In this document: positions 21,180-30,946 of the stretch, piece by piece
How the letters are laid out: each line of letters opens with the position of its first letter
How positions within the stretch are numbered: the first letter of the stretch is position 1
Origin: Meinhardsimonia xiamenensis
GTDB lineage: Bacteria; Pseudomonadota; Alphaproteobacteria; Rhodobacterales; Rhodobacteraceae
DNA length: 64,000 nt
Assembly: GCF_900102905.1 (NCBI RefSeq)
Contig: NZ_FNFV01000004.1
Coordinates: 248,001-312,000 of the forward strand
Direction: 5' to 3'
Position numbers and translations under genes: made by a program
Notes under the pieces: model-generated
Database searches by the model: none
What the model was told of the DNA's origin: nothing
The model's input: the letters and a program-made list of their open reading frames with translations, nothing else

Positions 21180-21198
21180 CCACGGCGCGCGGCCGTGG
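21180..21198. terminator. Hairpin between convergent thiD and BMP gene
   Basis: The inverted repeat CCACGGC / GCCGTGG with a 5-base loop lies directly after the thiD stop and 15 bases before the end of the opposing gene. It could serve both transcripts. There is no T-run on either side, so confidence as an intrinsic terminator is low. Confidence 0.4.
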
Positions 21199-21213
21199 CC
21201 ACCTGCGTCGCAA

Positions 21214-22305
21214 TCAGCTCGGGATCGAACCCTTCAGCCCCTCGACATAGAAGTTCATGCCAAGAAGCGTGCCATCGTCGGCCACCTCGCCCTCGGCGAG
21301 CCAGGGCGAGCCGTCCTGCTTGTTGAGGGGCCCCGTGAAGGGGTGATATTCCTTCTTCCGCATCGCCTCGATCAGCGCCTCGGCCTCGGCGCGCACCTCG
21401 GCCGGCAGCCGCTCGGACATCGGGCCGATCTTGACCATGCCCTCGGCGATGCCTTCCCAGGTCTGGGCCGGTTGCCAGGTGCCGTCCATCACCTCGCCCA
21501 CGCGGCGGATGTAGTAGGGCGCCCAGTTGTCGATGATCGAGGTCACCCGCGGCCAGGGGGCATAGGCCGACATGTCCGAGGCCTGCCCGAAGGTCATCAC
21601 ATTGCCCGCCTCCTTCGCCACCGCCTGCGGCGCGGTGGAGTCGGTGTGCTGCATGACCACGTCGCAGCCCTGATCGATCAGCGCCTGGGCCGCGTCCCCT
21701 TCCTTGGCCGGGTCGAACCAGGTGTAGACCCAGACCACCACGAACTCGACATCCGGGTTGACCTTGCGCGCATGGATGTAGGCCGAGTTGATCCCCCGGA
21801 TCACCTCCGGGATGGGATAGGAGGCGATATAGCCCACCTTGTTCGTCTTGGTCATGCGGCCGGCGATGGTGCCGATCACCGCGCGGCCCTCGTAGAAGCG
21901 CGCCGAGTAGGTGGCGACATTGGGCGCGGTCTTGTAGCCCGTGGCATGCTCGAACTTCACGTTCGGAAACTTCCTGGCCACGTTCAGCGTCGCATCCATG
22001 TAGCCGAAGGAAGTGGTGAAGATCAGCCCCGCGCCCGAAAGGCACATCTGCGTCAGCACCCGCTCGGCATCGGCGCCCTCGGGCACGTTTTCCTGATAGA
22101 AGGTCTCCACCTTGTCGCCGTAATGGGCCTCGACGGCGAGCCGACCCTGATCATGCTCATGGGTCCAGCCCAGGTCACCGATCGGCCCGACATAGACGAA
22201 TCCCACCTTCAAGGGATCGCCTGCCGCCCTCAGCGGCGTGGCCAGAGTGCCCGCAGCCGCGGCCGCCATGCCGCCCAGAACCGTCCGTCTCTTCATCTCC
22301 ATCAT
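21214..22305 (-). CDS. BMP family ABC transporter substrate-binding protein (nucleoside/purine type)
   Basis: A 363-residue periplasmic binding protein of the BMP/PnrA family, whose members bind purine nucleosides or bases. The N-terminus has a twin-arginine-like signal (KRRTVLGG) and an alanine-rich hydrophobic stretch ending at PLRAAGD. The mature fold begins KVGFVYVGPIGDLGWTHEHD, the family signature. The start is set at ATG 22305 with GGGGGAAAGG upstream; ATG 22296 is an alternative. It follows two permeases and an ATPase on the same strand, and the cluster sits behind xanthine dehydrogenase genes, so a purine substrate is likely. Confidence 0.92.
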   Translation of the reverse strand: MMEMKRRTVLGGMAAAAAGTLATPLRAAGDPLKVGFVYVGPIGDLGWTHEHDQGRLAVEAHYGDKVETFYQENVPEGADAERVLTQMCLSGAGLIFTTSFGYMDATLNVARKFPNVKFEHATGYKTAPNVATYSARFYEGRAVIGTIAGRMTKTNKVGYIASYPIPEVIRGINSAYIHARKVNPDVEFVVVWVYTWFDPAKEGDAAQALIDQGCDVVMQHTDSTAPQAVAKEAGNVMTFGQASDMSAYAPWPRVTSIIDNWAPYYIRRVGEVMDGTWQPAQTWEGIAEGMVKIGPMSERLPAEVRAEAEALIEAMRKKEYHPFTGPLNKQDGSPWLAEGEVADDGTLLGMNFYVEGLKGSIPS

Positions 22306-22360
22306 CCTTTCCCCCTGCTGGTTTCGGGCGGGATTGCCCGTCCTTTCCACGTTTACGCCG

Positions 22361-23293
22361 CTATGTGGTGGCATGAAAGACCCGGCCGAGCGAGGCCGGC
22401 GCGTTCAGCGCCGCCCGGCCCCGCCCCGATGACATGACGACGAGCACGAGAATCGTCACCACATAGGGGCTCATCGACAGGTACTCGACCGGCACGGCGA
22501 GCCCTGCTGCCTGCAGATTGAGCTGCAGCACGGTGACCCCGCCGAAGAGATAGGCGCCGAGAAGCACGCGCCACGGCCGCCACGAGGCGAAGACGACGAT
22601 GGCAAGCGCGATCCAGCCCGCGCCGGCCGTCATCCCTTCCGTCCACTGCGGCACGCGGATGAGGCTGAGATAAGCCCCGCCGAGGCCCGCACAGGCCCCG
22701 CCAAAGGCGATGGCGCCAAGGCGGATCGCCACCACCCGGTAGCCCAGCGCGTGCGCCGCGTCATGGCTCTCGCCCACCGCGCGCAGGATCAGCCCCGCGC
22801 GGCTTCGGTTCAGAAACATCCAGACAGCGGCGACGAGGGCGAGCGAGAGATAAACCATCGCGTCATGTCCGAAGAGCACGCGCCCGAAGAAGGGGATATC
22901 GCCGAGCGGGCCGAGATCGAGCTTGGCCATCGCCGGGGGCGTCACCCCCACGTAGCCCTGCCCTACAAGCGCCGAGAGCCCCAGCCCGAACAGCGTGAGC
23001 GCAAGCCCCGTCGCCACCTGGTTGGACAGGAGAAACTGCGTGAGCACCCCGAACAGCATCGACAGTGCCGCCGCGCCCGCCGCCGCGCCGAGAAAGCCGA
23101 GCGCGGGGCTGCCTGTCTCCACCGCCACGGCAAAGCCGCAGATGGCGCCAAAGATCATCATTCCCTCGACCCCGAGGTTCAGCACGCCCGCCTTCTCCAC
23201 GACGAGCTCGCCGATGGCCGCCAGCAGGATCGGCGTGGAGGCGACCATCAGGGCCGCGATCAGAACCTCGGGGGAAATTCCGCTCAGATTCAC
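22361..23293 (-). CDS. ABC transporter permease (BMP/nucleoside type), subunit 2
   Basis: A 310-residue polytopic permease of the BPD_transp_2 (LivH/RbsC-like) family. The GELVVEKAGVLNLGVEGMM stretch near residue 30 and RAVGESHDAAHALGY (the coupling-helix region) are typical of the second permease of nucleoside transporters. The start is GTG, overlapping the stop of the first permease gene as GTGA; the long frame running through the upstream gene is a shadow. It is followed after 55 bases by the binding-protein gene. Confidence 0.93.
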   Translation of the reverse strand: MNLSGISPEVLIAALMVASTPILLAAIGELVVEKAGVLNLGVEGMMIFGAICGFAVAVETGSPALGFLGAAAGAAALSMLFGVLTQFLLSNQVATGLALTLFGLGLSALVGQGYVGVTPPAMAKLDLGPLGDIPFFGRVLFGHDAMVYLSLALVAAVWMFLNRSRAGLILRAVGESHDAAHALGYRVVAIRLGAIAFGGACAGLGGAYLSLIRVPQWTEGMTAGAGWIALAIVVFASWRPWRVLLGAYLFGGVTVLQLNLQAAGLAVPVEYLSMSPYVVTILVLVVMSSGRGRAALNAPASLGRVFHATT

Positions 23294-24378
23294 CGCGCCA
23301 CCTCCCCGCGCCCGAGCCGGACGCGGTAGTTCGTCAGCACGTCCACCGCGAGCAGGAAGAACAGCAGCATGCCCTGAAACGCCTGAATGGCCGCTGCCGG
23401 CAGGCCCAGCATGAACTGCGCGAGCTCGCCGCCGATGTAGGTGAGCGCCATCAGAAGCCCCGCAAGCAGAATGCCCAACGGATGCAACCGGCCGAGAAAC
23501 GCGACGATGATCGCCGTGAAGCCATACCCCACGTTGAAATCGATCGAGATCTGCCCCGAAGGCCCGGAAACCTCGAAGAGCCCGGCGAGCCCCGCGAGCG
23601 CGCCCGAGACGCCGAAGCAGAAAACCACCAGCGCATTCGGCCGTACCCCGGCAAAACGCGCCGCCTTCGGCGCCTCGCCCGCCAGCCGGATGTGAAAGCC
23701 GGTGATGTGGCGGTTGAGCAGCACATAGGCGCCGATCACGGCCAGAAACGCCGCCACCACGCCCCAATGCATCCCCGTGTTCGCCAGAAGCTCGGGATTG
23801 TGGGCGGAGGGGTACTGCTGAAGGTTGCGGCTGCCCGGAAAGCCCCCGCCCTCGGGGTTGCGCATCGCTCCCAATGCCATCGAGGCCAGGAGCTGCTCGG
23901 CCACGTAGACCAGTAGAAGCGAGACGAGAATCTCGTTGGTGTTGAAGCGTGTCTTCAGGATCGCGGGGATCATCGCCCAGAGAAACCCGCCAAGCGCCCC
24001 GGCCAGAACCATCGCCGGAAAGATGAGCGCGGACTCTGCCGGATAGAGCGCCAGCGCCACCCCCGCCCCGCAGATCGCGCCGATGATGTACTGCCCCTCG
24101 GCGCCGATGTTCCACACGCCGGCGCGAAATCCCAGCGAAAGGCCGATCGCGATCAGGATGAGCGGGCCCGCCTTCACCAGAAGCTGCGGCCGCGAGTAGG
24201 CCGCGAACTGCTCGTTGAACAGCGGATCCCAGAAGATGGTGCGGATCGCCGCCACCGGATCCTTGCCGAGCGCGGCGAAGAGCGCGCCGCCCGCCAGCAT
24301 GGTGAGCGCCACCGCCAGAATCGGGGTTGCCGCCGTCCATGCCCGCGAGGGCTCAGGCCGCCGCTCGAGCCGGATCAT
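23290..24378 (-). CDS. ABC transporter permease (BMP/nucleoside type), subunit 1
   Basis: A 362-residue inner-membrane permease with eight to ten hydrophobic segments. SLGFRAGVWNIGAEGQYIIG and LLVYVAEQLLASMALG are typical of the first permease of BMP-dependent nucleoside importers, and VRPNALVVFCFGVSGALAGLAG covers the coupling region. The start is ATG 24378 (MIRLERRPEPS). A Met nine codons upstream falls within a repeated intergenic sequence and is less likely. It couples to the second permease through a GTGA overlap. Confidence 0.93.
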   Translation of the reverse strand: MIRLERRPEPSRAWTAATPILAVALTMLAGGALFAALGKDPVAAIRTIFWDPLFNEQFAAYSRPQLLVKAGPLILIAIGLSLGFRAGVWNIGAEGQYIIGAICGAGVALALYPAESALIFPAMVLAGALGGFLWAMIPAILKTRFNTNEILVSLLLVYVAEQLLASMALGAMRNPEGGGFPGSRNLQQYPSAHNPELLANTGMHWGVVAAFLAVIGAYVLLNRHITGFHIRLAGEAPKAARFAGVRPNALVVFCFGVSGALAGLAGLFEVSGPSGQISIDFNVGYGFTAIIVAFLGRLHPLGILLAGLLMALTYIGGELAQFMLGLPAAAIQAFQGMLLFFLLAVDVLTNYRVRLGRGEVAR

Positions 24379-24389
24379 GCCCGGCGCCC

Positions 24390-24411
24390 CATCATCCTGG
24401 TGCAAATACCC
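24390..24411. repeat. 22-bp dispersed intergenic repeat, copy 1
   Basis: The sequence starting CATCATCCTGGTGCA and ending AATACCC on the plus strand occurs again, inverted and identical over 22 bases, at 46403-46424. Here it fills most of the 60-base gap between the ABC ATPase and permease genes. Confidence 0.8.
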
Positions 24412-24438
24412 CCGCCGGAGGCTTGAAAGTCTTGGCCC

Positions 24439-25962
24439 TCAGCCCGCCACATGCGCCACCTCCATGTCATGCGCGCCGCCCATCATCAGCCCGATTTCGT
24501 CCACCGTCAGCTCCGCCGTCGGGCGCGGCGCACTGAGCCGCCCCTCGTTGAGCGCGGCGAAACGGTCGGAAATCTCCATCAGCTCGTCGAGATCCTGGCT
24601 GATCACAACCACCGCCGCGCCCTCGGCGGCGAGATCCATCAGCGCCTGCCGGATCGCCGCCGCCGCGGCCGCGTCCACCCCCCATGTCGGCTGATTGACC
24701 ACAAGCGCCAGCGGGCGCTGCAGAATCTCCCGGCCGATGACGAATTTCTGCAGATTGCCCCCCGAAAGCGAGCGCGCCGCATGCTCGGGGCCGGGGGTGC
24801 GCACGTCGAAGCGCTCGATGATGCGGCAGGCAAACTCCCGCGCCGCGCCCCAGCGCACGAAGCCCCGGTTGAGAAGCCGCTGGCGCACCGCCCCGGTCAT
24901 CAGCGCGTTCTCGGTCAGCGTCATGTCGGGCGCCGCCGCATGGCCAAGCCGCTCCTCGGGCGCCGCGAGAAGCCCCAGCCGCCGCCGCGCGGTGGGGCCG
25001 AGCTGACCCACCTCGATGCCGCAGAGCCGGATCGCGTCGGCCGGCGCCAGCATCTCGCCCGAGAGCGCGGCCAGAAGCTCGTCCTGCCCGTTGCCGGCCA
25101 CCCCGCCGATGCCGAGAATCTCCCCCGCATGCACCTGCATGGTCACCGACTTGAGAGAGGTGCCGAAGGGGCTCGGCGAGGCCAGCGACAGCGCCGCCAC
25201 GTCAAGCACCACCTCTCCGCGTGGCGCGGGCGGGCGCGAGGGCGTCATCAACTCCTGCCCCACCATCATCTCGGCCAGTTCCCGCGCCGATAACGCCTGC
25301 GGGTCCGCGCGGCCCACCACGCGCCCGAGCCGCAGGATCGTCGCCCGGTCGCACAGCGCGCGGATCTCCTCGAGCTTGTGCGAAATGTAGAGAATCGACG
25401 TGCCCTCGCCCGCCAGCCGGCGCAGCGTGGCAAAGAGGATCTCGACCTCCTGCGGGGTCAGCACCGAGGTCGGCTCGTCCATGATCAGAAGCCGCGGCTC
25501 CTGCAGAAGGCAGCGGATGATCTCCACCCGCTGCCGCTCGCCGGCGGAGAGATCGCCGACCACGCGCGCGGGGTCGAGCGGCAGCCCGTAGGTCTCGCTC
25601 ACCTCGCGGATGCGGTGGGCAAGCGCGCGCATGGGCGGCGGGTTCTCCATGCCAAGCGCGACGTTCTCGGCCACGCTCAGCGCCTCGAAGAGCGAGAAAT
25701 GCTGAAAGACCATCGCCACGCCGGCCGCGCGCGCCTCATGCGGGCTTGCCGGGGCGTAGGGGCGTCCGTCGAGCGTCATGCGCCCGGCATCGGGGCGCAC
25801 GAGCCCGTAGATCATCTTCACCAGCGTCGACTTGCCGGCGCCGTTCTCGCCCAGAAGCGCGTGAATCTCGCCCTTGCGGATGTCGAAGGAAACGGCGTCA
25901 TTGGCCAGCACGCCCGGATAGGCCTTGGTCAGCCCCTCGATGCTGAGAAGCACGTCGCTCAC
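24439..25962 (-). CDS. ABC transporter ATP-binding protein (duplicated ATPase, BMP/nucleoside type)
   Basis: A 507-residue protein with two ABC domains in tandem, as in ribose and nucleoside importers. Domain 1 has Walker A GENGAGKST, the signature LSAGERQRVEI and Walker B LLIMDEPTSVLT. Domain 2 has a degenerate Walker A region, GVAGNGQDELLAAL, the signature LSGGNLQKFVIGRE and a weak Walker B (LALVVNQPTWGVD, with Asn in place of Asp-Glu), so the second site is probably the less active one, as is common in this family. The start is GTG overlapping the xdhC stop (GTGA). It powers the two downstream permeases. Confidence 0.94.
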   Translation of the reverse strand: MSDVLLSIEGLTKAYPGVLANDAVSFDIRKGEIHALLGENGAGKSTLVKMIYGLVRPDAGRMTLDGRPYAPASPHEARAAGVAMVFQHFSLFEALSVAENVALGMENPPPMRALAHRIREVSETYGLPLDPARVVGDLSAGERQRVEIIRCLLQEPRLLIMDEPTSVLTPQEVEILFATLRRLAGEGTSILYISHKLEEIRALCDRATILRLGRVVGRADPQALSARELAEMMVGQELMTPSRPPAPRGEVVLDVAALSLASPSPFGTSLKSVTMQVHAGEILGIGGVAGNGQDELLAALSGEMLAPADAIRLCGIEVGQLGPTARRRLGLLAAPEERLGHAAAPDMTLTENALMTGAVRQRLLNRGFVRWGAAREFACRIIERFDVRTPGPEHAARSLSGGNLQKFVIGREILQRPLALVVNQPTWGVDAAAAAAIRQALMDLAAEGAAVVVISQDLDELMEISDRFAALNEGRLSAPRPTAELTVDEIGLMMGGAHDMEVAHVAG

Positions 25963-26906
25963 GCCGCCCCCTCCCGTGCCGCGGCCGCCGGCGGGGCGGC
26001 CAGGAATTCCGCCGCCACCCCCACGGCGATGGCCTGCGGATGCTTGCCGAGCTCGGGCCGGCCGATCGGGCAGCGGATTCGCGCGATCGCCTCCGGCCCG
26101 TGGCCGAGGGAGGCAAGCCGCGCCCGGAACCGCGCCCATTTGCTGGCCGAGCCGATGAGCCCCGCCGCGGCAAAGCCGTGGCCGAGCAGGAGGTGGCATA
26201 TCTCCAGATCGAGGGCGTGGGAATAGGTGAGGATGAGATGCTCCGCCTGCCGCGGCGCCGCGGCCACGGCCGGGGCGGGGGTGGCGGCAACGAGCATGGT
26301 CACGCCCTCGGGGATGGTTTCGGGAAAGCGTTCCTGTGCTGTGTCGATCCAGGTGATCGCCACGTCGGGCAAGGGCGCCATGACCTGCACGATCGCCCGT
26401 CCCACATGGCCCGCGCCCCAGACCCAGAGCTGGCGGACCGGCGCTGCGAGGGGCTCGATGAGCCAGCCACCCTCAAGCCGTGTCGGCGCCGCCGCGCCCT
26501 CGCTGCGCGCCCGCGCGGCAAGGCGCGCGAGCGCAAGCGGCGGCTCGGCGCTCGCGCCCTCGACCCGGCGCAGGGCCGCTCCCGCGCCGAGCGCAGCGAG
26601 ACGCGCCTCGTCCCAGACCTCGGTCACCAGCGTCACCGCGCCCCCGCAGCACTGGCCGAGCGCAGGCCCGAGCGGCACGCGGCTGACGAAGGCCGCGCGC
26701 CCCGCCGCGAGTGCCGCGCGCGCCGCCGCCACCGCCTCGAACTCGAGTGCGCCGCCCCCGATCGTGCCTTCCTGACCGCCTTCCCAGACAAGCATCGCCG
26801 CGCCCGCCTCGCGCGGGGCGGAGCCGGCGACGTCGGCCACCAGCACCCGCGCCACCGGCCCATGCCGGGCAATGGCCCTCTCAAGCGCGGCGCGGTCGAA
26901 GCTCAT
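25959..26906 (-). CDS. xdhC: Xanthine dehydrogenase accessory protein XdhC
   Basis: A 315-residue molybdenum-cofactor chaperone that binds sulfurated Moco and delivers it to XdhB, as defined in Rhodobacter capsulatus. The N-terminal domain contains GSAPREAGAAMLV and the paired cysteines in LGQCCGGAVTL. The C-terminal Rossmann-like domain has VWGAGHVGRAIVQ and LIGSASKWARFR. It overlaps xdhB upstream and the ABC ATPase downstream by four bases each. This ties purine uptake and purine oxidation into one transcript. Confidence 0.93.
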   Translation of the reverse strand: MSFDRAALERAIARHGPVARVLVADVAGSAPREAGAAMLVWEGGQEGTIGGGALEFEAVAAARAALAAGRAAFVSRVPLGPALGQCCGGAVTLVTEVWDEARLAALGAGAALRRVEGASAEPPLALARLAARARSEGAAAPTRLEGGWLIEPLAAPVRQLWVWGAGHVGRAIVQVMAPLPDVAITWIDTAQERFPETIPEGVTMLVAATPAPAVAAAPRQAEHLILTYSHALDLEICHLLLGHGFAAAGLIGSASKWARFRARLASLGHGPEAIARIRCPIGRPELGKHPQAIAVGVAAEFLAAPPAAAAREGAA

Positions 26907-29194
26907 CTCGCGCGCACCCTCTCCACCGCCGCCAGCACCCGCTCGGGCGTGGCCGGCGCGTCGAGCGCGGGGTAGGCGGCGCCGCAGGCGGCGATGGCAT
27001 CCGACAGCGCCATGAAGGCCGAGATTGCCAGCATGAAGGGCGGCTCGCCCACGGCCTTGGAGCGGAAGATCGTCTCCTCCCGGTTGCGCCCCTTCTCCCA
27101 CAGCCGCGCCTCGAACACCGCCGGCCGATCGGAACAGGCAGGGATCTTGTAGGTCGAAGGCGCGTGGGTTCTGAGCCGCCCCTCGTCGTCCCACACGAGC
27201 TCTTCGGTCATCAGCCAGCCCGCGCCCTGCACGAAGCCGCCCTCGACCTGGCCGAGGTCGATCGCGGGGTTCAGCGAGCGGCCCGCGTCATGCAGGATGT
27301 CCACCCGCAAAAGCCGGTTCTCGCCGGTGAGCGTGTCGATCACCACCTCCGAGACCGCCGCGCCATAGGCGAAGTAGTAGAAGGGGCGGCCCTGGCCGCG
27401 GATGCGGTCCCAGCTGATCTTCGGCGTGGCATAGAAGCCGGTGGCCGAAAGGCTCACCCGCCCCTCGTAGCACTCGCGCGCGGCCTCGGCAAAGCTCAGC
27501 CGGTCGGCGCCGACGCGCACTTCACCGTTCTCGAACACCACGCTTTCCGGGTCGGCCTGGCGCGCGGCGGCCAGATGCCGGGCCATGCGCGCCTTGATCG
27601 TCTCGCACGCCTCGCGCACCGCCATGCCGTTGAGGTCGGAGCCCGAGGAGGCCGCCGTGGCGGAGGTGTTGGGCACCTTGGCGGTGTCCGTGGCGGTGAT
27701 GCGCACCGCCTCGAGCGGTACGCCGAAGCTCGCCGCCGCCACTTGCGCCACCTTCTGGAAGAGGCCCTGACCCATCTCGGTGCCGCCGTGGTTCATGGCA
27801 ATCGAGCCGTCCTGATAGACATGCACGAGCGCGCCGGCCTGGTTGAGATGGGTGAGCGTGAACGAGATGCCGAACTTCACCGGCGTGAGCGCAATGCCGC
27901 GCTTGAGCACGGGGCTCTCGGCGTTCCACGCCGCGATCGCCCGCCGCCTTGCGGCATAGTCCGCGCGCTCGGCAAGCTCTTCGACGAGCTCGTGAAGGAC
28001 GAAATCCTCCACCGTCTGCCCGTAATGGGTGGTCTGCAGCGCGGGCGCGCCCATCGGCGCATAGAAGTTTGCCCGCCGCACTTCGAGCGGGTCGTGCCCC
28101 AGCGTGTGGGCCACGTGGTCGATCACCCGCTCGATGCCGAGCATCCCCTGCGGCCCGCCGAAGCCGCGAAAGGCGGTGGCCGACTGGGTGTTGGTCTTCA
28201 GCCGGTGCGAGGTGATGCGCACGGCCGGCAGGAAATAGGCGTTGTCGGCATGCAGCATCGCCCGGTCGCACACCGGCAGCGAGAGATCCTGGCTCCAGCC
28301 GCAGCGGGCGTAATGGGTGAAGTCCACCGCGAGCAGGCGCCCCTCGTCGTCGAAACCGGCGCGGTAGTCGATGCGGAAGTCGTGCCGCTTGCCGGTGATG
28401 AGAAAGTCGTCGTCGCGGTCATAGCGCATCTTGCAGGGCCGGCCGGTGCGCTGGGCGGCGAGGGCGCAGGCCACGGCGAGATGGGCGTTCTGGCTTTCCT
28501 TGCCGCCGAAGCCGCCGCCCATGCGGCGCACCTCGACGCGCACCATGTGCATCGGCACGCCCAGCGCATGGGCCACATGGTGCTGGATCTCGGTGGGATG
28601 CTGGGAGGAGGCGTGAATCACCATCTCCCCCGCCTCCTGCGGCAGCGCCAGCGCCGCCTGCCCCTCGAGATAGAAATGCTCCTGCCCGCCGATCTCGATC
28701 CGCCCCTCCACATGGCGCGGCGCGGCGGCAAGCCGGGCCTCGACATCGCCGCGGCTCCAGATGCGCGGGCCGTCCTCGAAGCGGGAGTTCGCCGCCAGCG
28801 CCTCCTCGATGGTCAGGATCGGCTCCTCGGGCTCGTAGAGCACGGCCGCCTTGCGCGCCGCCCGCCGGGCGGCAAGGTGGCTCGTGGCCACGACGCAGAA
28901 GATCGGCTGGCCGGCATAGAACACCTCGCCCTCGGCCAGGAGCGGCTCGTCATGCGCCGAGGGCGAGACATTCACCCGCCGGGGAAGGTCGGCGGCGGTG
29001 AAGACATCGACGACGCCGGGCGCGGCGCGCACCTCGGTCAGGTCGAGGCTGGCGATGCGCCCGCGGGCGATTTCCGAGAGCCCGAAGGCCAGCGAGAGGG
29101 TTCCGGCGGGCGTCGGAATGTCATCGACATAGCGCGCGGTGCCGGTGACATGGCCGCGCGCGGCGTCATGGGGCAGGGGGCGGTGCACGCTCAC
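26903..29194 (-). CDS. xdhB: Xanthine dehydrogenase molybdopterin-binding subunit
   Basis: A 763-residue large subunit that hydroxylates hypoxanthine and xanthine to urate at the Moco site. The N-terminal hammerhead domain is followed by the Moco-binding domains, with [43 protein letters not shown] and the C-terminal [14 protein letters not shown], whose Glu is the catalytic base. The start is GTG overlapping the xdhA stop. The size matches the Rhodobacter capsulatus XdhB type, in which FAD and Fe-S are on the separate XdhA chain. Confidence 0.96.
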   Translation of the reverse strand: MSVHRPLPHDAARGHVTGTARYVDDIPTPAGTLSLAFGLSEIARGRIASLDLTEVRAAPGVVDVFTAADLPRRVNVSPSAHDEPLLAEGEVFYAGQPIFCVVATSHLAARRAARKAAVLYEPEEPILTIEEALAANSRFEDGPRIWSRGDVEARLAAAPRHVEGRIEIGGQEHFYLEGQAALALPQEAGEMVIHASSQHPTEIQHHVAHALGVPMHMVRVEVRRMGGGFGGKESQNAHLAVACALAAQRTGRPCKMRYDRDDDFLITGKRHDFRIDYRAGFDDEGRLLAVDFTHYARCGWSQDLSLPVCDRAMLHADNAYFLPAVRITSHRLKTNTQSATAFRGFGGPQGMLGIERVIDHVAHTLGHDPLEVRRANFYAPMGAPALQTTHYGQTVEDFVLHELVEELAERADYAARRRAIAAWNAESPVLKRGIALTPVKFGISFTLTHLNQAGALVHVYQDGSIAMNHGGTEMGQGLFQKVAQVAAASFGVPLEAVRITATDTAKVPNTSATAASSGSDLNGMAVREACETIKARMARHLAAARQADPESVVFENGEVRVGADRLSFAEAARECYEGRVSLSATGFYATPKISWDRIRGQGRPFYYFAYGAAVSEVVIDTLTGENRLLRVDILHDAGRSLNPAIDLGQVEGGFVQGAGWLMTEELVWDDEGRLRTHAPSTYKIPACSDRPAVFEARLWEKGRNREETIFRSKAVGEPPFMLAISAFMALSDAIAACGAAYPALDAPATPERVLAAVERVRAR

Positions 29195-30591
29195 GGGGTG
29201 ACCTCCAGCACATTCACGTCCAGCACATTCACTGGCGCGCCAAGATCCTCGAGCAGGCAGCGGCGCAGCATGTTCCGCGCCGCCGCAAGCCGGTAGCCGG
29301 CCGAGGCGCGCATGTCCGAGATCGGGGTGAAATCCTCCGCGAAGGCGGGCAGGGCGGCTTCAACGGTCTCTTCCGTCCAGGGCTCGCCGGTGAGCGCCGC
29401 CTCCACCGCGCGGGCGCGTTTCGGTATCTCGGCCATGCCGCCGAAGGCGATGCGCGCCACGCTCACGCGGCCATTCTCGACGGTGATGTTGAAGGCGCCG
29501 CAGACGGCCGAGATGTCCTGATCGAAGCGCTTGGAGAGCTTGTAGACGCGCAGCCGGTCGGGCTGGCGGGGAAAGCTCACCGCTTCCACGAACTCGCCCG
29601 GCCGCCGGTCCTGCCGGCCATAGGCGACGAAGAACTCCTCGAGCGGCATCTCGCGCCGCTCCTCCCCCCGCCGCAGGTGCAGGCGGGCACCAAGCGCGAT
29701 CAGCGCCGGCGGGCTGTCGCCGATGGGCGAGCCGTTGGCGATGTTGCCGCCCACCGTGGCGGCGTTGCGCACCTGCACCGAGCCGTAGCGGCGCAGCATC
29801 TCGGCAAGGCCGGGGTGCAGATCGGCCATGGCGGCGTGAAACTCGGCCACCGTCACCGCCGCCCCGATGCGCACCTCATGCTCGCCGATCTCGATGCCGC
29901 GCAGCTCGGGGATGCGGGCGATGAAGGCAACGGGCGCGAGGGTGCGCAGCTTCTTCGTCACCCACAGCCCCACATCGGTTGCGCCGGCAACGAGCATCGC
30001 GTCGGGGTGGGCGAGATACCATTCGGCGAGCGCTTCGGCGCTTTCGGGTATGAACGCCATCTCGTCCGCTTCCTGCGCGCCGCGAGGCAGAGCCCCGAAA
30101 TCCTCGGCAAGCCAGTCGGGCACCGGCGCCTCGGCGGCGGCGCGGGCGGCGCGGATGATCGGCGCATAGCCGGTGCAGCGGCACAGGTTGCCGGCCAGCC
30201 GGTTGTCGAAGTCACGCTCGCCATTGGCATGGGCGGCGGCGAGGGAGACGACGATGCCGGGTGTGCAGAAGCCGCACTGGCTGGCGTGATGGTCGATCAT
30301 CGCCTGCTGGACGGGGTGCAGCCGGCCGTCGGGCGCGGCGATGCCCTCGATGGTGCGCACGGCAAGCCCGTCGAGCTGCGGAAGGAACAGGATGCAGGCG
30401 TTGACCGTGCGCCAGCGCGCCTCGCCCGGGGCGCGGACCATCACCGTGCAGGCGCCGCAGTCGCCTTCGTTGCAGCCCTCCTTGGTGCCCTTGAGCCCGC
30501 GCTCCTCCCGCAGCCAGTCGAGCAGGGTGCGCGTCGGCTCCTCGACCTCGATGCTTACTGCGGTGCCGTTCAGCAGAAAGGTGATCCGCAT
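29191..30591 (-). CDS. xdhA: Xanthine dehydrogenase small subunit (2Fe-2S and FAD)
   Basis: A 466-residue subunit that moves electrons from Moco to NAD+. The plant-type [2Fe-2S] ligands are Cys40, Cys45, Cys48 (CNEGDCGAC) and Cys66. The second, helical cluster uses CGFC and CRC in the next 80 residues. The FAD domain follows, with [13 protein letters not shown] and [17 protein letters not shown]. The start MRITFLLNG is chosen because AAGGGGG precedes it; a Met at 30624 is possible. The C-terminus carries a small in-frame duplication ([10 protein letters not shown]). It is the first gene of the xdhABC-transporter operon. Confidence 0.96.
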   Translation of the reverse strand: MRITFLLNGTAVSIEVEEPTRTLLDWLREERGLKGTKEGCNEGDCGACTVMVRAPGEARWRTVNACILFLPQLDGLAVRTIEGIAAPDGRLHPVQQAMIDHHASQCGFCTPGIVVSLAAAHANGERDFDNRLAGNLCRCTGYAPIIRAARAAAEAPVPDWLAEDFGALPRGAQEADEMAFIPESAEALAEWYLAHPDAMLVAGATDVGLWVTKKLRTLAPVAFIARIPELRGIEIGEHEVRIGAAVTVAEFHAAMADLHPGLAEMLRRYGSVQVRNAATVGGNIANGSPIGDSPPALIALGARLHLRRGEERREMPLEEFFVAYGRQDRRPGEFVEAVSFPRQPDRLRVYKLSKRFDQDISAVCGAFNITVENGRVSVARIAFGGMAEIPKRARAVEAALTGEPWTEETVEAALPAFAEDFTPISDMRASAGYRLAAARNMLRRCLLEDLGAPVNVLDVNVLEVTP

Positions 30592-30946
30592 GTTTCCCCC
30601 TTCACGGGCGGCGGTGCCAGTCATGTCACGTTTCCGGTGCCCCCCGGCAAACTGCCGTGGTGCCGGGGCAGTCCGCCGGTGGCTTCCGCGGAGTCCGATG
30701 TGACAACGGATCAGCCGCGGCTGGCAAGAGGGACGGGCCTTGCGGGCTTCGGCGGGGCGTCAGCAAGCACCTTCCAATAATGCCGAAAGATCGGGGGCGA
30801 TCATAATGGACAGGGCGAAACTGATCCTTCCGGGGCAGTGTGCCTCGCGCGCCACGCCGCAAGCAGAAGTGTCGAGGCCCATGCATGACCACAACTGATA
30901 GCGAATCGTGATTCACTTCGCTGCGGCGGGGCGCTACTGTGTGCCC
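30592..30946. other. Divergent intergenic region between xdhA and dnaE
   Basis: This 355-base gap holds no convincing gene on either strand. Its right end carries the predicted dnaE promoter and two GANTC sites. I see no clear promoter or regulator site for xdhA. A GC-rich imperfect inverted repeat lies near 30638-30667. Confidence 0.6.
30903..30940 (+). promoter_or_regulatory. Predicted dnaE promoter with two GANTC sites
   Basis: TTCACT (30912-30917) and TACTGT (30935-30940) are spaced by 17 bases. Two GANTC sites (GAATC at 30903 and GATTC at 30910) form the short palindrome GAATCGTGATTC, and the second overlaps the -35 box by three bases. The predicted start coincides with the dnaE ATG at 30947, seven bases after the -10 box. 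Confidence 0.5.

Noticed and set aside
22361..24340. A 659-codon frame suggesting a permease fusion
   Set aside because: The upstream part is the first permease read out of frame; a GTG start overlapping the previous stop explains the true gene.
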